Positions 55,901-63,999 of a stretch of 64,000 nucleotides of DNA are shown piece after piece. The stretch is from Lewinellaceae bacterium (GTDB lineage Bacteria; Bacteroidota; Bacteroidia; Chitinophagales; Saprospiraceae). The stretch's first letter is position 1. The number at the start of each line of letters is the position of its first letter. The position numbers were made by a program, and so were the translations under genes. Location: NCBI GenBank assembly GCA_020636355.1, contig JACJYB010000017.1, forward strand, positions 35,081 to 99,080, written 5' to 3'. The notes under the pieces are model-generated. The model had not been told where the DNA came from. It did no database searches and saw only the letters and a list, made by a program, of their open reading frames with translations.

Positions 55901-57290
55901 TCGGCCGGTAATGCTTACAGCCGGAGCGGCAGCACTCGGGTTTCTGCCCATGGCGATTTCGACCTCGGCCGGCGCCGAAGTCCAACGCCCGCTAGCCACA
56001 GTGGTCATCGGGGGACTTATTTCGGCCACCTTGTTAACGATGATCGTGCTTCCGGTGCTATATGCCCTGTTTGACCGCCGCAAGGCCGCTACCATCAAAC
56101 CGAAGCATTTGATGAGCATCGGATTATTGCTGTTCGCCGGGATTTCCGGATATGGGCAGACACCATTAAGTCTGGATGAAGCCATCCGTATGGCCGAGAC
56201 AAACAATACAGGACTTCAGACGGCCCAGTTGGAGGTATTGCGCGCTCAAAAGATGACTGGCACGGCATTCAACGTGGATAAGACCGTGGTGTATTATGGA
56301 TATGACATGGCTAATCTTGCGGAAAACGGCAGACCGCTTCATGTGGTTGGACTAAACCAGATCATGCATTATCCAACGGTTTATCGCGCCCAGCAGCATG
56401 TCCTGGAAGCACAGGCAGGAATGCAGGAGCGTCAATACGATATACAAAAAAGGATCACGGTTCGGGCTGTTTCATTGGCCTACAACGATGCCGTCTACTG
56501 GCATCAGGTGAGCCGGCATTATGCCTATCTCGATAGTCTTTACGGAGCATTCGCTGCAGCGGCCGCACGTCGCTATGAAGTGGGCGAAACGAACTATCTG
56601 GAAAAGATCACGGCCGAAACCAAACAACAAGATCTGGACTTGCAGTGGCGGCAGGCAGAATCACAATACCTCCGTTCAAGACACCAGTTGCAGCAATGGG
56701 TCCAGTCCGGAGATAGTCTTTTACTTACGGATACCTTGCCTTTGCTTCAACCGAAGCCTTTTGATGCAACCAGCCATCCGGTACTGCTTTATTACCAGCA
56801 AGCTATTGTTGCCAGTGGCGCGCGCGAAGATCTCGCCCGAGAACAACTGAAGCCTGACTTGCACATGGACCTGTTTCAGGGGATTAACGGAGGTCCCTCG
56901 GCCAAGTACTATCTTGGTTTTCAGGCAGGTGTTGGAATTCCACTTTGGCGAAAAGCGCAAAAAGCAACCATCGATGCTGCCGGTATGGAAACGGACATAC
57001 TGACAAAGTCTGCGTATAATGAAGAATACATCCTGTCTTCCCGGTACATTCAGTTAGCCACAGACCTTGAGCGATTCCAGGAAGGCATGCAGTTCTACAC
57101 ACTGAATGGACGTTTATTGGCCACCTCCCTGATTCAGAATGGGAATAAGGCTTTTTTGAATGGTGAGATTGATTTCCTTCAATACGTTCAACTGCTGGAA
57201 CAGGCTAAACAGTTGGAATTAAATTACCTGGAAAACAGGCACCGCTACAATCAAACCGTGATTGAAATGAATCATTTATTAAACGACTAA
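52971..57290 (+). CDS. CzcA/CusA-type heavy-metal RND pump fused to a TolC-like outer membrane factor
   Basis: This 1,439-residue fusion has the full RND pump (about 1-1040): helix-4 motif DFGIIIDGAVIIVEY with Asp400, Asp406 and Glu413, the proton-relay pattern of divalent-cation HME pumps (Zn/Co/Cd/Ni type, rather than the Cu/Ag type), and two periplasmic loops. After the last pump helix comes a second leader-like segment (MSIGLLLFAGISGYGQ, about 1048-1062) and a TolC-like outer membrane factor (about 1063-1439; LDEAIRMAETNNTGLQTAQL, YEVGETNYLEKITAETKQ, IDFLQYVQLLEQAKQ). Similar fusions occur in other Bacteroidota. The adaptor follows 13 nt later; the pump has its own activator site. Confidence 0.92.
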   Translation: MLENIINYSIHHKLIVILFTLGIIGFGIYSLSQIPIGAVPDVTNNQVQVITTSRNLSTQDVEKFLTYPVELEMANLPGVKEIRSVSKFGLSVVTIVFEDNIGTYLPRQLIAEKLKTAVEKIPSGFGSPFMGPVSTGLGEIYQYVLDVDSAHVGQYSTTDLRTIQDWIVKRALSGIPGVVEVNTWGGYLKQYEVAIDPERLRAMGISLTEVYDALESNNNVAGGGYIERTNESYFIRGEGLVKSLDDIRQIVVTNRESLPVFVGDIATVGFGHATRFGAITANGEGEKVLGQVMMLKDANSKAVIERVKTRVEEIQRTLPPGVRINAFLERSELIGKTTNTIAENLILGCLIVIFVVVLLLGNLRSGLVVASLIPLSLLFALSLMYLFGVDANLMSLGAIDFGIIIDGAVIIVEYIAFRITQDRKKLLAVGTHEKQNLIDKITFQGATKMMNSAVFGQLIIIIVFIPILSLANVEGKMFRPMALVFSFALIGAMVLCFTYIPVVSSIFLKPSDPDKKTISNRLIQLLQGWYTPSIIWALRNKALVLSIAIGFMVGAFFLFTRMGGEFVPTLDEGDFVIQPVLKTGTSLSKTIETITQMEQVIKSFPEVKQVVTRIGAAEVPTDPMSMEESDVIITLKDKSTWTTASSKDALADTLKAALSVLPGIEYEFTQPIEMRFNELITGVRADLAIKVFGEDLDQLYAIGSKIKAAIEKVPGASDITLEKVAGLPQMSVVYDRQKIAKYGLNVADLNKVISMGFAGLPAGTIFEGEKQFDLVLRYDEAHRQDIQNIRDASLTLPNGQQHPLREFAQITYTTGPAKISRDNTRRRIVVGVNVRNRDLESVVEDVQQIINNEIKLPAGYTVDYGGQFENLRSAKARLMVAVPIALVLIFILLYFAFSSVKDALMIYSAIPLASVGGILMLYLRGMPFSISAGVGFIALFGIAVLNGIVLIEHFKELKAHGMSNINQRIIVGTKERLRPVMLTAGAAALGFLPMAISTSAGAEVQRPLATVVIGGLISATLLTMIVLPVLYALFDRRKAATIKPKHLMSIGLLLFAGISGYGQTPLSLDEAIRMAETNNTGLQTAQLEVLRAQKMTGTAFNVDKTVVYYGYDMANLAENGRPLHVVGLNQIMHYPTVYRAQQHVLEAQAGMQERQYDIQKRITVRAVSLAYNDAVYWHQVSRHYAYLDSLYGAFAAAAARRYEVGETNYLEKITAETKQQDLDLQWRQAESQYLRSRHQLQQWVQSGDSLLLTDTLPLLQPKPFDATSHPVLLYYQQAIVASGAREDLAREQLKPDLHMDLFQGINGGPSAKYYLGFQAGVGIPLWRKAQKATIDAAGMETDILTKSAYNEEYILSSRYIQLATDLERFQEGMQFYTLNGRLLATSLIQNGNKAFLNGEIDFLQYVQLLEQAKQLELNYLENRHRYNQTVIEMNHLLND

Positions 57291-57303
57291 TTGAGACGCC
57301 ACC

Positions 57304-58461
57304 ATGTATAAATCATTCGTCATACCATTTATTTCCCTTGTTGTGTTGTTCGGTACCGGATGTTCACCATCCCGGGATAATTCCGCTGAAGTTGCCCAGA
57401 CAGCACCCGACGAGACGACTTCATCGGATCTGAACATGCACATCACTGCCGATCAATTCAGTGCGGCTTCGATGAAATTGGGCACGATGGAAGATTATGC
57501 CTTTTCTTCGACCGTCAGGGCATATGGAACCGTCGATGTACCCCCTCAATTTATGGCCACTGTCAGCATTTATTACGGAGGATATATCCGCAATCTGAAT
57601 TTGCTCCCGGGCCAGTATGTCCGTAAAGGTCAGGTTCTTTTCGTGTTGGAAAACCCGGACTTCATCCAGATGCAGCAGGATTACCTAGAAGCGCAGGGGC
57701 AGCTGCTTTTCCTTAAGGGCGATTACGAGCGGCAAAAGACGTTGGCGAATGAGAATATTGCATCCCAGAAAAACTACCTGAAAGCGGAATCGGATTACAA
57801 GGTCACCCTGGCCCGGCACGAAGCCTTGAGAAAAAAAATTGGATTGCTTGGGTTGGATCCGGATAAAGTGACGGATTCCAATTTGCAGACTACGGTTCCG
57901 GTAGTTGCTCCCATAGCGGGTTACATTACCACCATCCATGCCACTCAGGGGGCTTATCTGCACCCGGCGGACATGGCTGTCACCATCACCAATACCGAGC
58001 ACATCCATTTGGAACTGGACGTTTACGAGAAGGATATGGCAAAGGTCAAGCCGGATCAGGAGATACGCTTTCGCCTTCCGGATAGCAATGGTCCGGATTA
58101 TGAGGCCGAGGTACATTTGATTGGCAAAGAAGTTGACACAGAAAAAAGGACCATCAATATCCATGGACATTTGAAGGACGATAAGCTGTCTTCCCTTTTT
58201 GTCCCGGGCATGTATGTGGAAGCGGACATCGTTACCGAAAAGGTGCCTTGCCGATCCTTGCCGGAAACTGCTGTCGTGAAGTTAGAAAATGACTATTACG
58301 TTTTGGTTCAGGTCCCTACTGAGCAAGAAGCATATCATTTCAAAAGAGAACGAATTCAAGTGGGTAAAATGGAAAATGGATATGCCGAAATTCTCAATGC
58401 CGAAGATTTTGACCCGGATGCGGTCATCCTGGTAAATGGTGCATTCAATTTGATTCAATAA
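57304..58461 (+). CDS. RND efflux periplasmic adaptor (CusB/CzcB-like)
   Basis: This 385-residue lipoprotein (leader ending LFGTGC) links the pump to the outer membrane factor. Visible parts are the barrel/lipoyl halves flanking a hairpin (LNLLPGQYVRKGQVLFVLEN, DYLEAQGQLLFLKGDYERQK, YLKAESDYKVTLARHEALRK, VPVVAPIAGYITTIHATQGA) and the beta-barrel (HIHLELDVYEKDMAKVKPDQ, FVPGMYVEADIV). No N-terminal His-rich metal-binding stretch is seen. It begins 13 nt after the fused pump gene and completes the efflux operon. Confidence 0.93.
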   Translation: MYKSFVIPFISLVVLFGTGCSPSRDNSAEVAQTAPDETTSSDLNMHITADQFSAASMKLGTMEDYAFSSTVRAYGTVDVPPQFMATVSIYYGGYIRNLNLLPGQYVRKGQVLFVLENPDFIQMQQDYLEAQGQLLFLKGDYERQKTLANENIASQKNYLKAESDYKVTLARHEALRKKIGLLGLDPDKVTDSNLQTTVPVVAPIAGYITTIHATQGAYLHPADMAVTITNTEHIHLELDVYEKDMAKVKPDQEIRFRLPDSNGPDYEAEVHLIGKEVDTEKRTINIHGHLKDDKLSSLFVPGMYVEADIVTEKVPCRSLPETAVVKLENDYYVLVQVPTEQEAYHFKRERIQVGKMENGYAEILNAEDFDPDAVILVNGAFNLIQ

Positions 58462-58527
58462 GCCAGTTTGCTTTAATTGGGATTGCATTACCTTTAAGCT
58501 AATTCCGAATCCTAGCAATCTGAAAGC

Positions 58528-59874
58528 ATGAAAGCACAAACCAGAAGAACATTCATAAAAACTTCGGCAACCGGCGGAGCAACCATTCTGGCGGGTGGTC
58601 TCTTGCCTGGACTAAAAGCCTCCAGTTATCGCCGTATCCTGGGAGCCAATGATCGCATCAATGCCGCCGTAATGGGTGTCAATTCCCGGGGCACCGCCCT
58701 GGCAACCAATTTTGCACGGCAATCGGACTGCACCCTGACCCATATTTGCGATGTGGATTCAAGGGCAATTACCGCCTGTACGGCAGAAGTAGTAAAGCGT
58801 CAGGATACAACTCCGAAAGGGGAAGGAGATTTCCGCAAGGTGCTGGAAAATCCCGATGTCGATGTGATGGTGATTGCTGCTCCTGACCACTGGCATGCGC
58901 CGGCCGCTTTGCTGGCCATGCAGGCTGGCAAAAATGTCTATGTTGAGAAGCCCTGCAGCCATAATCCCCATGAAGGCGAAATGTTGGTACAGGCTGCATC
59001 GCAATACAAGAAAGTGGTTCAGATGGGCAATCAAAGACGTTCCTGGCCCAATGTTATGGCCGGGATCAAAGCACTGCACGATGGCGAGATCGGCAGGCCT
59101 TATCTGGGAAAAGGATGGTACACCAATAATCGCGCTTCGATCGGCACCGGGAAAGAGACAGCGGTACCGGAATGGCTTAACTGGGACTTGTGGCAAGGAC
59201 CAGCGCCCCGGAAAGCATTTAAAGACAATTACGTCCATTACAACTGGCACTGGTTCTGGCATTGGGGAACCGGAGAAGCGCTAAATAACGGGACCCATAT
59301 GATCGATTTGCTGCGGTGGGGATTTCAGGTCGACTATCCGGAGCGGGTGAGCTCAAACGGAGGCCGATACCGTTATCAGGATGACTGGCAGACACCGGAT
59401 ACCCAAATCATTTCACTGGATTTCCCGGAGAATATCTCTATGACCTGGGAAGGACGCAGTTGTAATGGAAAATTTGTTGAAGGGAGCTCTGTAGGTGTTC
59501 AATTCTATGCGGAGGGAGGCACACTGCTTATTCCGGGAGGTAACAGTTATACACTGTTTGACCTGGATAATAAAGTCATCCGTGAAGTGAAAGACAACGG
59601 ATCCATCAATCCCCTCGATAAAGCAAATCCGGCAGAACAACTGGATGCATTGCATATACGCAACTTCTTTGACGCCATCCGGGACGGGGAACAACTTGCG
59701 TCGGACATCGACTCCGGGCATAAAAGTACCTTATTGGTCCAGTTGGGCAATATCGCGCAGCGGGTAGGCCATTCATTGGATATCGATCCGGCAACAGGCC
59801 ACATCAAAAACAGTGCGGAAGCGATGCAATATTGGTCTCGTGAATACGAGCCCGGCTGGGAAATGAAGTTGTAA
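58528..59874 (+). CDS. Gfo/Idh/MocA family oxidoreductase with Tat-like leader (second copy)
   Basis: This 448-residue protein starts with a twin-arginine leader (TRRTFIKTSATGGATILAGG) and the linker SSYRRILGANDRINAAVMGV, the same linker as in the gene at 5735. Conserved parts are CDVDSRAITACTAEV, MVIAAPDHWHAPAALLAMQA, VYVEKPCSHNPHEGEMLVQA, VQMGNQRRSW and WHWFWHWGTGEALNNGTHMI, typical of exported oxidoreductases of the Planctomycetota/Bacteroidota type. It stands alone just after the efflux operon and has no SusCD neighbour. Substrate unknown, probably a sugar or glycoside. Confidence 0.88.
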   Translation: MKAQTRRTFIKTSATGGATILAGGLLPGLKASSYRRILGANDRINAAVMGVNSRGTALATNFARQSDCTLTHICDVDSRAITACTAEVVKRQDTTPKGEGDFRKVLENPDVDVMVIAAPDHWHAPAALLAMQAGKNVYVEKPCSHNPHEGEMLVQAASQYKKVVQMGNQRRSWPNVMAGIKALHDGEIGRPYLGKGWYTNNRASIGTGKETAVPEWLNWDLWQGPAPRKAFKDNYVHYNWHWFWHWGTGEALNNGTHMIDLLRWGFQVDYPERVSSNGGRYRYQDDWQTPDTQIISLDFPENISMTWEGRSCNGKFVEGSSVGVQFYAEGGTLLIPGGNSYTLFDLDNKVIREVKDNGSINPLDKANPAEQLDALHIRNFFDAIRDGEQLASDIDSGHKSTLLVQLGNIAQRVGHSLDIDPATGHIKNSAEAMQYWSREYEPGWEMKL

Positions 59875-60048
59875 GGGCCAATAGCCCATAATCTGATGCC
59901 AGTACGATCAAATCATCTACCGCATGATGCATTAGTACCTACGGCTATGAGCTGCTGACAAAATATTTTACCATCCCGGTTAAATTATTTTCGAGTATCC
60001 GTGACGACAGAGCCCTTCTGATGTTTTTTATATACACCAAGCTCGAGA

Positions 60049-60915
60049 ATGGCCATGGTTTCCAAAAGTCAAAAAGAGAAAGCTGATAAGTTTTTGAAGT
60101 GGCACTACGATCAGGATATCCTGGTCTTACTTAACTCGTGGGATAGAGCAAGCTCAAAGGTCGTGGAAGGATGTGGTTACAAAGCGGTTGCTACAACCAG
60201 CATGGGGATTGCAGCTTCCCTGGGTTATCCGGATTGCCAGGTCATTCCATTCAATGAAATGCTCGGGGTGATCCAGGGTATCGTTCATGCTGTTCACGTG
60301 CCGGTTACCGTCGATATCGAAGCGGGCTATGGAAACAGTATTCCCGAAATCATCAACTCGGTTGCGAAGTTCATAGATGCCGGAGTCGTCGGAATAAATA
60401 TTGAAGACAGTCTGGATCTAAGGCCGGATCTGGTCGATACCATGGAATTCTGCGAACGGATTGCTGCCATCCGGGAGTTGGCGGATTCAAAGGGGTTCCA
60501 TTTGGTCATCAATGCCAGGACGGACTCTTTTTACACTTCTTCGGGCTCTAAGCAGGAAAAGCTGGCGGAGTCGATCCTGCGGGGAAATAAATACCGCGAG
60601 GCTGGTGCCGATTGCATCTTTGTTCAGCCGGTATGGGAAAAAGAAACCATTGCGACCCTGGTCAGGGAAATTAATGCCCCGATTAACATTCTGGCCAATC
60701 CATCCATTGGAGCCGGATTACCGCCATCTGTGCAGGAATTGCAGGATTTGGGCGTAGCCCGTTTAAGCCTGGGATCCAGTTTGATGAAAGCCGTTCTTGC
60801 TATGATCAAAAAGGTTGCTGATGAATTATCGGAACAAGGGACTTATGCGAGCTTAATGAGATCGCTAAACCCACTTTCCGATGCAGCCCTGGCTTATAAA
60901 ATGGCAATCGAATAA
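60049..60915 (+). CDS. Isocitrate lyase/PEP mutase-family protein
   Basis: This 288-residue TIM-barrel protein shows DILVLLNSWDRASSKVVEGC, GYKAVATTSMGIAASLGYPD, VDIEAGYGNSIPEI, VVGINIEDSL and LVINARTDSF, the pattern of the small ICL/PEPM superfamily (carboxyphosphonoenolpyruvate mutase, oxaloacetate decarboxylase, 2-methylisocitrate lyase and others). Metal-binding Asp/Glu residues in VDIEAGYGN and INIED are present. The Lys-Lys-Cys-Gly-His motif of true isocitrate lyase is absent. A second in-frame ATG is 6 nt downstream. It converges with the acyl-CoA ligase gene. Confidence 0.85.
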   Translation: MAMVSKSQKEKADKFLKWHYDQDILVLLNSWDRASSKVVEGCGYKAVATTSMGIAASLGYPDCQVIPFNEMLGVIQGIVHAVHVPVTVDIEAGYGNSIPEIINSVAKFIDAGVVGINIEDSLDLRPDLVDTMEFCERIAAIRELADSKGFHLVINARTDSFYTSSGSKQEKLAESILRGNKYREAGADCIFVQPVWEKETIATLVREINAPINILANPSIGAGLPPSVQELQDLGVARLSLGSSLMKAVLAMIKKVADELSEQGTYASLMRSLNPLSDAALAYKMAIE

Positions 60916-60932
60916 AACCATAAATGATTGTT

Positions 60933-62420
60933 TCAAGGTGTCTTCAACCTGATACGATCTACTTTACCTGCATCATTGAGCGGAAGTTCCCGGATGAACT
61001 GAAAGTCCTTCGGAATTTTAAATTTGGCGAGATTGGCCCTGCAAAACTCCAGCAGGGAGGCGGTATCAGGTATCATGCCTGATTTTGGCACGATAAAGGC
61101 CTTACCGGATTCACCCCATATTGAATCAGGCACCCCGATGACAATGACATCCTCTACTTCCGGATGTTGCCGCAACACCCGCTCGATTTCAGCCGGGTAA
61201 ACATTTTCTCCACCGGAGATATACATGTTTTTGATACGGTCCACCACATAGAGATCGCCTTCTTCGTCTTGCCGCACCAAATCACCGGTACGCAGCCAGT
61301 CACCGGAGAAGGACTCCCGGTAGCTGTCCGGTTGTTCCCAATACCCCGGGGTGACCATAGGTCCCTTTATCCACAATTCTCCGGTGTGCCCCACAGGAAC
61401 ATCATGTCCGGATTCGTTAACAATTCGATGGTGCACATAAAAATTGGGTTTTCCGATGGATCCTGCTTTTCGTACGGCATCCTGATGATGCAGGGAGGTG
61501 AGATTGGGCCCTGCTTCCGTCATCCCATAGCCTTGTCGCACCAATACCTCATGGTTGTGCCAACGTTCTATCAATGGAACGGGCATCGGTTCGCCGCCTA
61601 CAATCAGATACCAAAGCGCTGAAAGATCGGTGTTCTGAAAGGACGGCTCATCGGCCATCATACGCAACATGGTTGGTACGGCCATGAATAACGTTATCTT
61701 TTCTTTTTCGAGCCAGGAGAGTGCAGAAGATGCATCAAAGCGCTTGGCAATGCATACCGTGCCACCGTGATGCAATGTAGGAGTAACGAGGACATTCCAT
61801 CCCCCGGTATGAAAAAATGGCATGACATTAAGGATCCGGCTGCCCGAATTGACAATCAGCGCCAGAGCGGTGTTGAAGCTATTCCATTCGAGCATTCCCT
61901 GGGTGTACAGAACGCCTTTCGGAAGCCCCGTCGTCCCGGAAGTATAGAGGATGAAAATGGGATCGATGGCCTCAACGGGTGTCATTTTAGTGGGTATCGG
62001 GTCCCCGGCATTTTTTAGTTTGGACATCAGCTCCTCGATACGGATGGTCGCTGCTGTCCGATCATCCGGAAGTAATGGCGTCCATTGGTTTCCTGCAATG
62101 ATTAGCCGGGGTCTGGTCAAATCCAGAATATTGCGGATTTCTTTGCGGGCAAGGCGGTAATTTACGGGTACCAAAATCAGCCCGGATTTTTGGGCGGCTC
62201 CAAAGAGGATCAGGTGTTCCAGGCAATTCTCGGCAAGGATGGCTATCCGGTCTCCTTTACGGCAACCGTATTGGTTAAAAAATAAAGAAACCAGGCCATT
62301 ACACCATTGGTTGAGTTCGCTGTATGTCAGCTGGGACCCGGATTCCATTTGTTTCGCGGCAATCTGCTGTGGAGCAAGAAAAGCCCAACTTCCGATCCAA
62401 TCCGTTGGTGCCGGTTTCAT
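60933..62420 (-). CDS. Acyl-CoA synthetase (AMP-binding, ANL superfamily)
   Basis: This 495-residue enzyme activates a carboxylic acid as acyl-AMP and transfers it to CoA. Core motifs are the P-loop FILYTSGTTGLPKGVLYTQG, the aromatic stretch VRQGYGMTEAGPNLTSLHHQ, TGDLVRQDEEGDLYVVDRIK, the hinge SGGENVYPAEIERVLRQHPE, and the catalytic Lys in LPLNDAGKVDRIRL. The layout resembles medium/long-chain fatty acid or benzoate-type ligases. Its start overlaps the alpha/beta hydrolase stop by 4 nt, so the two are translationally coupled. Confidence 0.93.
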   Translation of the reverse strand: MKPAPTDWIGSWAFLAPQQIAAKQMESGSQLTYSELNQWCNGLVSLFFNQYGCRKGDRIAILAENCLEHLILFGAAQKSGLILVPVNYRLARKEIRNILDLTRPRLIIAGNQWTPLLPDDRTAATIRIEELMSKLKNAGDPIPTKMTPVEAIDPIFILYTSGTTGLPKGVLYTQGMLEWNSFNTALALIVNSGSRILNVMPFFHTGGWNVLVTPTLHHGGTVCIAKRFDASSALSWLEKEKITLFMAVPTMLRMMADEPSFQNTDLSALWYLIVGGEPMPVPLIERWHNHEVLVRQGYGMTEAGPNLTSLHHQDAVRKAGSIGKPNFYVHHRIVNESGHDVPVGHTGELWIKGPMVTPGYWEQPDSYRESFSGDWLRTGDLVRQDEEGDLYVVDRIKNMYISGGENVYPAEIERVLRQHPEVEDVIVIGVPDSIWGESGKAFIVPKSGMIPDTASLLEFCRANLAKFKIPKDFQFIRELPLNDAGKVDRIRLKTP

Positions 62421-63304
62421 GTTGCCTCTGATAAGAATTGGAGAATGATTTCATTGACCTGATTTGCTTGTTCCCATTGGACAAAATGACCAGCCCGGGG
62501 GATCAGAAAAAATTCACTATTTGTTATCTCGCGATTTCCGGCAATTGCAATCTGATAGGTGGTCTGTTGGGGATGCAGCAGTGGATTGGGGATCATTCGG
62601 TCTTGCTCTCCAAACAGGATCAATACCGGTAAATGCAGGTGGGACAGCCGGTCGAAAACCGGTTCATTCAGCATGCTCATGATATTGGCTGAAATCATGT
62701 TCGTATATCGACCATAGTCTTTCGAACGGTATAACCGCAATCGTTCTTCCCGCATAGGTTGGGTATCCGGTCCCAAATCGTAAAAATTTTGTTCCATATT
62801 TCGGACAAACTGGTCGAGCGGAACCATCCGGAGCATTTCGGGCTGATAAAACTGTGCAAACCAGGCTTTTTCCTGCGGCGAAAAGGTTTCGATTCCTGCC
62901 GGTGCGATGAGAACCAGTTTTGCAGCAGCTTCTGGATAGCGAAGGAGCACATGAATGGCAATTTGCGCACCCATGGAATGACCAACGAGAAATACCGTTG
63001 ACAATTCGAGTTTTTCTGTGAACGCCTTGATGCATTGCGCATAAAAAGCCATCGAATACGAATAATTGGCTTTGCTGGAATCGCCGTAACCGGGCAGATC
63101 CAATGCGATGCATCGAAAATGGGTACTTAATCCGGAAATATTCTTTTGCCAGCATTTCCGGTCACTTCCTAAGCCATGAAGAAATAGGATGGTCTCCGGA
63201 CCGTTACCGGCTTCAGTATAGGCTATGGATAAGTCGTTTGAAAGCTCCGCACATTGTTCCTGCATAATTGCAAAATAACCATTCACATTCATACCTGTCC
63301 GCAT
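62417..63304 (-). CDS. Alpha/beta-fold hydrolase
   Basis: The protein shows the oxyanion region ILFLHGLGSDRKCW, the nucleophile elbow VFLVGHSMGAQIAIHVLLRY with the catalytic Ser, and the C-terminal Asp/His region VLILFGEQDRMIPNPLLHP and RAGHFVQWEQANQVNEIILQ. Related enzymes hydrolyse esters or thioesters. The first ATG of the frame (63304) lies against the PHA synthase terminator; ATGs at 63292 or 63265 (MQEQCAELS) may be the true start. It is coupled to the acyl-CoA ligase gene downstream. Confidence 0.88.
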   Translation of the reverse strand: MRTGMNVNGYFAIMQEQCAELSNDLSIAYTEAGNGPETILFLHGLGSDRKCWQKNISGLSTHFRCIALDLPGYGDSSKANYSYSMAFYAQCIKAFTEKLELSTVFLVGHSMGAQIAIHVLLRYPEAAAKLVLIAPAGIETFSPQEKAWFAQFYQPEMLRMVPLDQFVRNMEQNFYDLGPDTQPMREERLRLYRSKDYGRYTNMISANIMSMLNEPVFDRLSHLHLPVLILFGEQDRMIPNPLLHPQQTTYQIAIAGNREITNSEFFLIPRAGHFVQWEQANQVNEIILQFLSEAT

Positions 63305-63308
63305 AAAA

Positions 63309-63343
63309 AAAGAACCGGATCACGATGAAGCGTCCGGTTCTTT
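63309..63343 (-). terminator. Rho-independent terminator of phaC
   Basis: A perfect 11-bp stem pairs AAAGAACCGGA (63309-63319) with TCCGGTTCTTT (63333-63343) around a 13-nt loop. On the minus strand the stem is followed by a T run (complement of 63305-63310). It lies about 20 nt after the phaC stop. Confidence 0.88.
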
Positions 63344-63363
63344 GATCGATCGCTTATTTATCC

Positions 63364-63999
63364 TTAGTCACCATCACGGACGATCAGCCATTGAGCAATG
63401 GCCGGGGTTAATAATTTTTGCGACCTGCTTCCCACGAATACCCCAATATGGCCTCCCGGAAATTCCATGAGTTCTTTGTCCTTGGAGCCGATGGCCTCAT
63501 GGATCGGAATGGTCGATGCCGGCGGAACGATGTGATCGTCTTTTGCGTAAACGGTAAGTACCGGCATGTCAATTTTGTTAAGGGAGACACGGTAGCCTCC
63601 CAGGGTAAATTCACCGTGGATTAATTTATTGTTTTGATAGAAATCCTTGATAAAACGACGGTATGTTTCGCCGGCCTGAGCAGGACTGTCGGCAACCCAT
63701 TTCTCCATGCGTAGGAAATTCATCAGCTTATCTTTATTCTGGGCTACCTGAGGAAGATTGGCAAATTTCCTCGCTTTATTCATTGGTTTCAGCAAGTCAA
63801 AACCACTATTCAGGAAGTCTCCGGGCACCACACCGCCGAATCCATCCACGACCGCATCCACATCCATGTATTTTGCCCATAAGAAAAGCAAACCATTTTC
63901 TTCGCGGAAGTCCACCGGAGTTACGGTGGTGATGAGGTTTTTGACCTTGTCCGGGAAAAGGGCGGCATAGATCAGGCTAAATGTGCCGCCCTGACAAAC
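63364..63999 (-). CDS. phaC: Class III poly(R)-hydroxyalkanoate synthase PhaC, C-terminal part (5' cut by window)
   Basis: The visible 211 residues begin VCQGGTFSLIYAALFPDKVK, whose Cys lies in the lipase-like box of PHA synthases and carries the growing polymer. The Asp and His of the triad are in VYAKDDHIVPP and FPGGHIGVFVGSRSQ. VTPVDFREENGLLFLWAKYM and NFLRMEKWVADSPAQAGETY fit class III, which works with a PhaE partner (not in view). PhaC polymerises (R)-3-hydroxyacyl-CoA into carbon-storage granules. The gene runs off the right edge and ends in a strong terminator. Confidence 0.9.
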   Translation of the reverse strand, partial: VCQGGTFSLIYAALFPDKVKNLITTVTPVDFREENGLLFLWAKYMDVDAVVDGFGGVVPGDFLNSGFDLLKPMNKARKFANLPQVAQNKDKLMNFLRMEKWVADSPAQAGETYRRFIKDFYQNNKLIHGEFTLGGYRVSLNKIDMPVLTVYAKDDHIVPPASTIPIHEAIGSKDKELMEFPGGHIGVFVGSRSQKLLTPAIAQWLIVRDGD

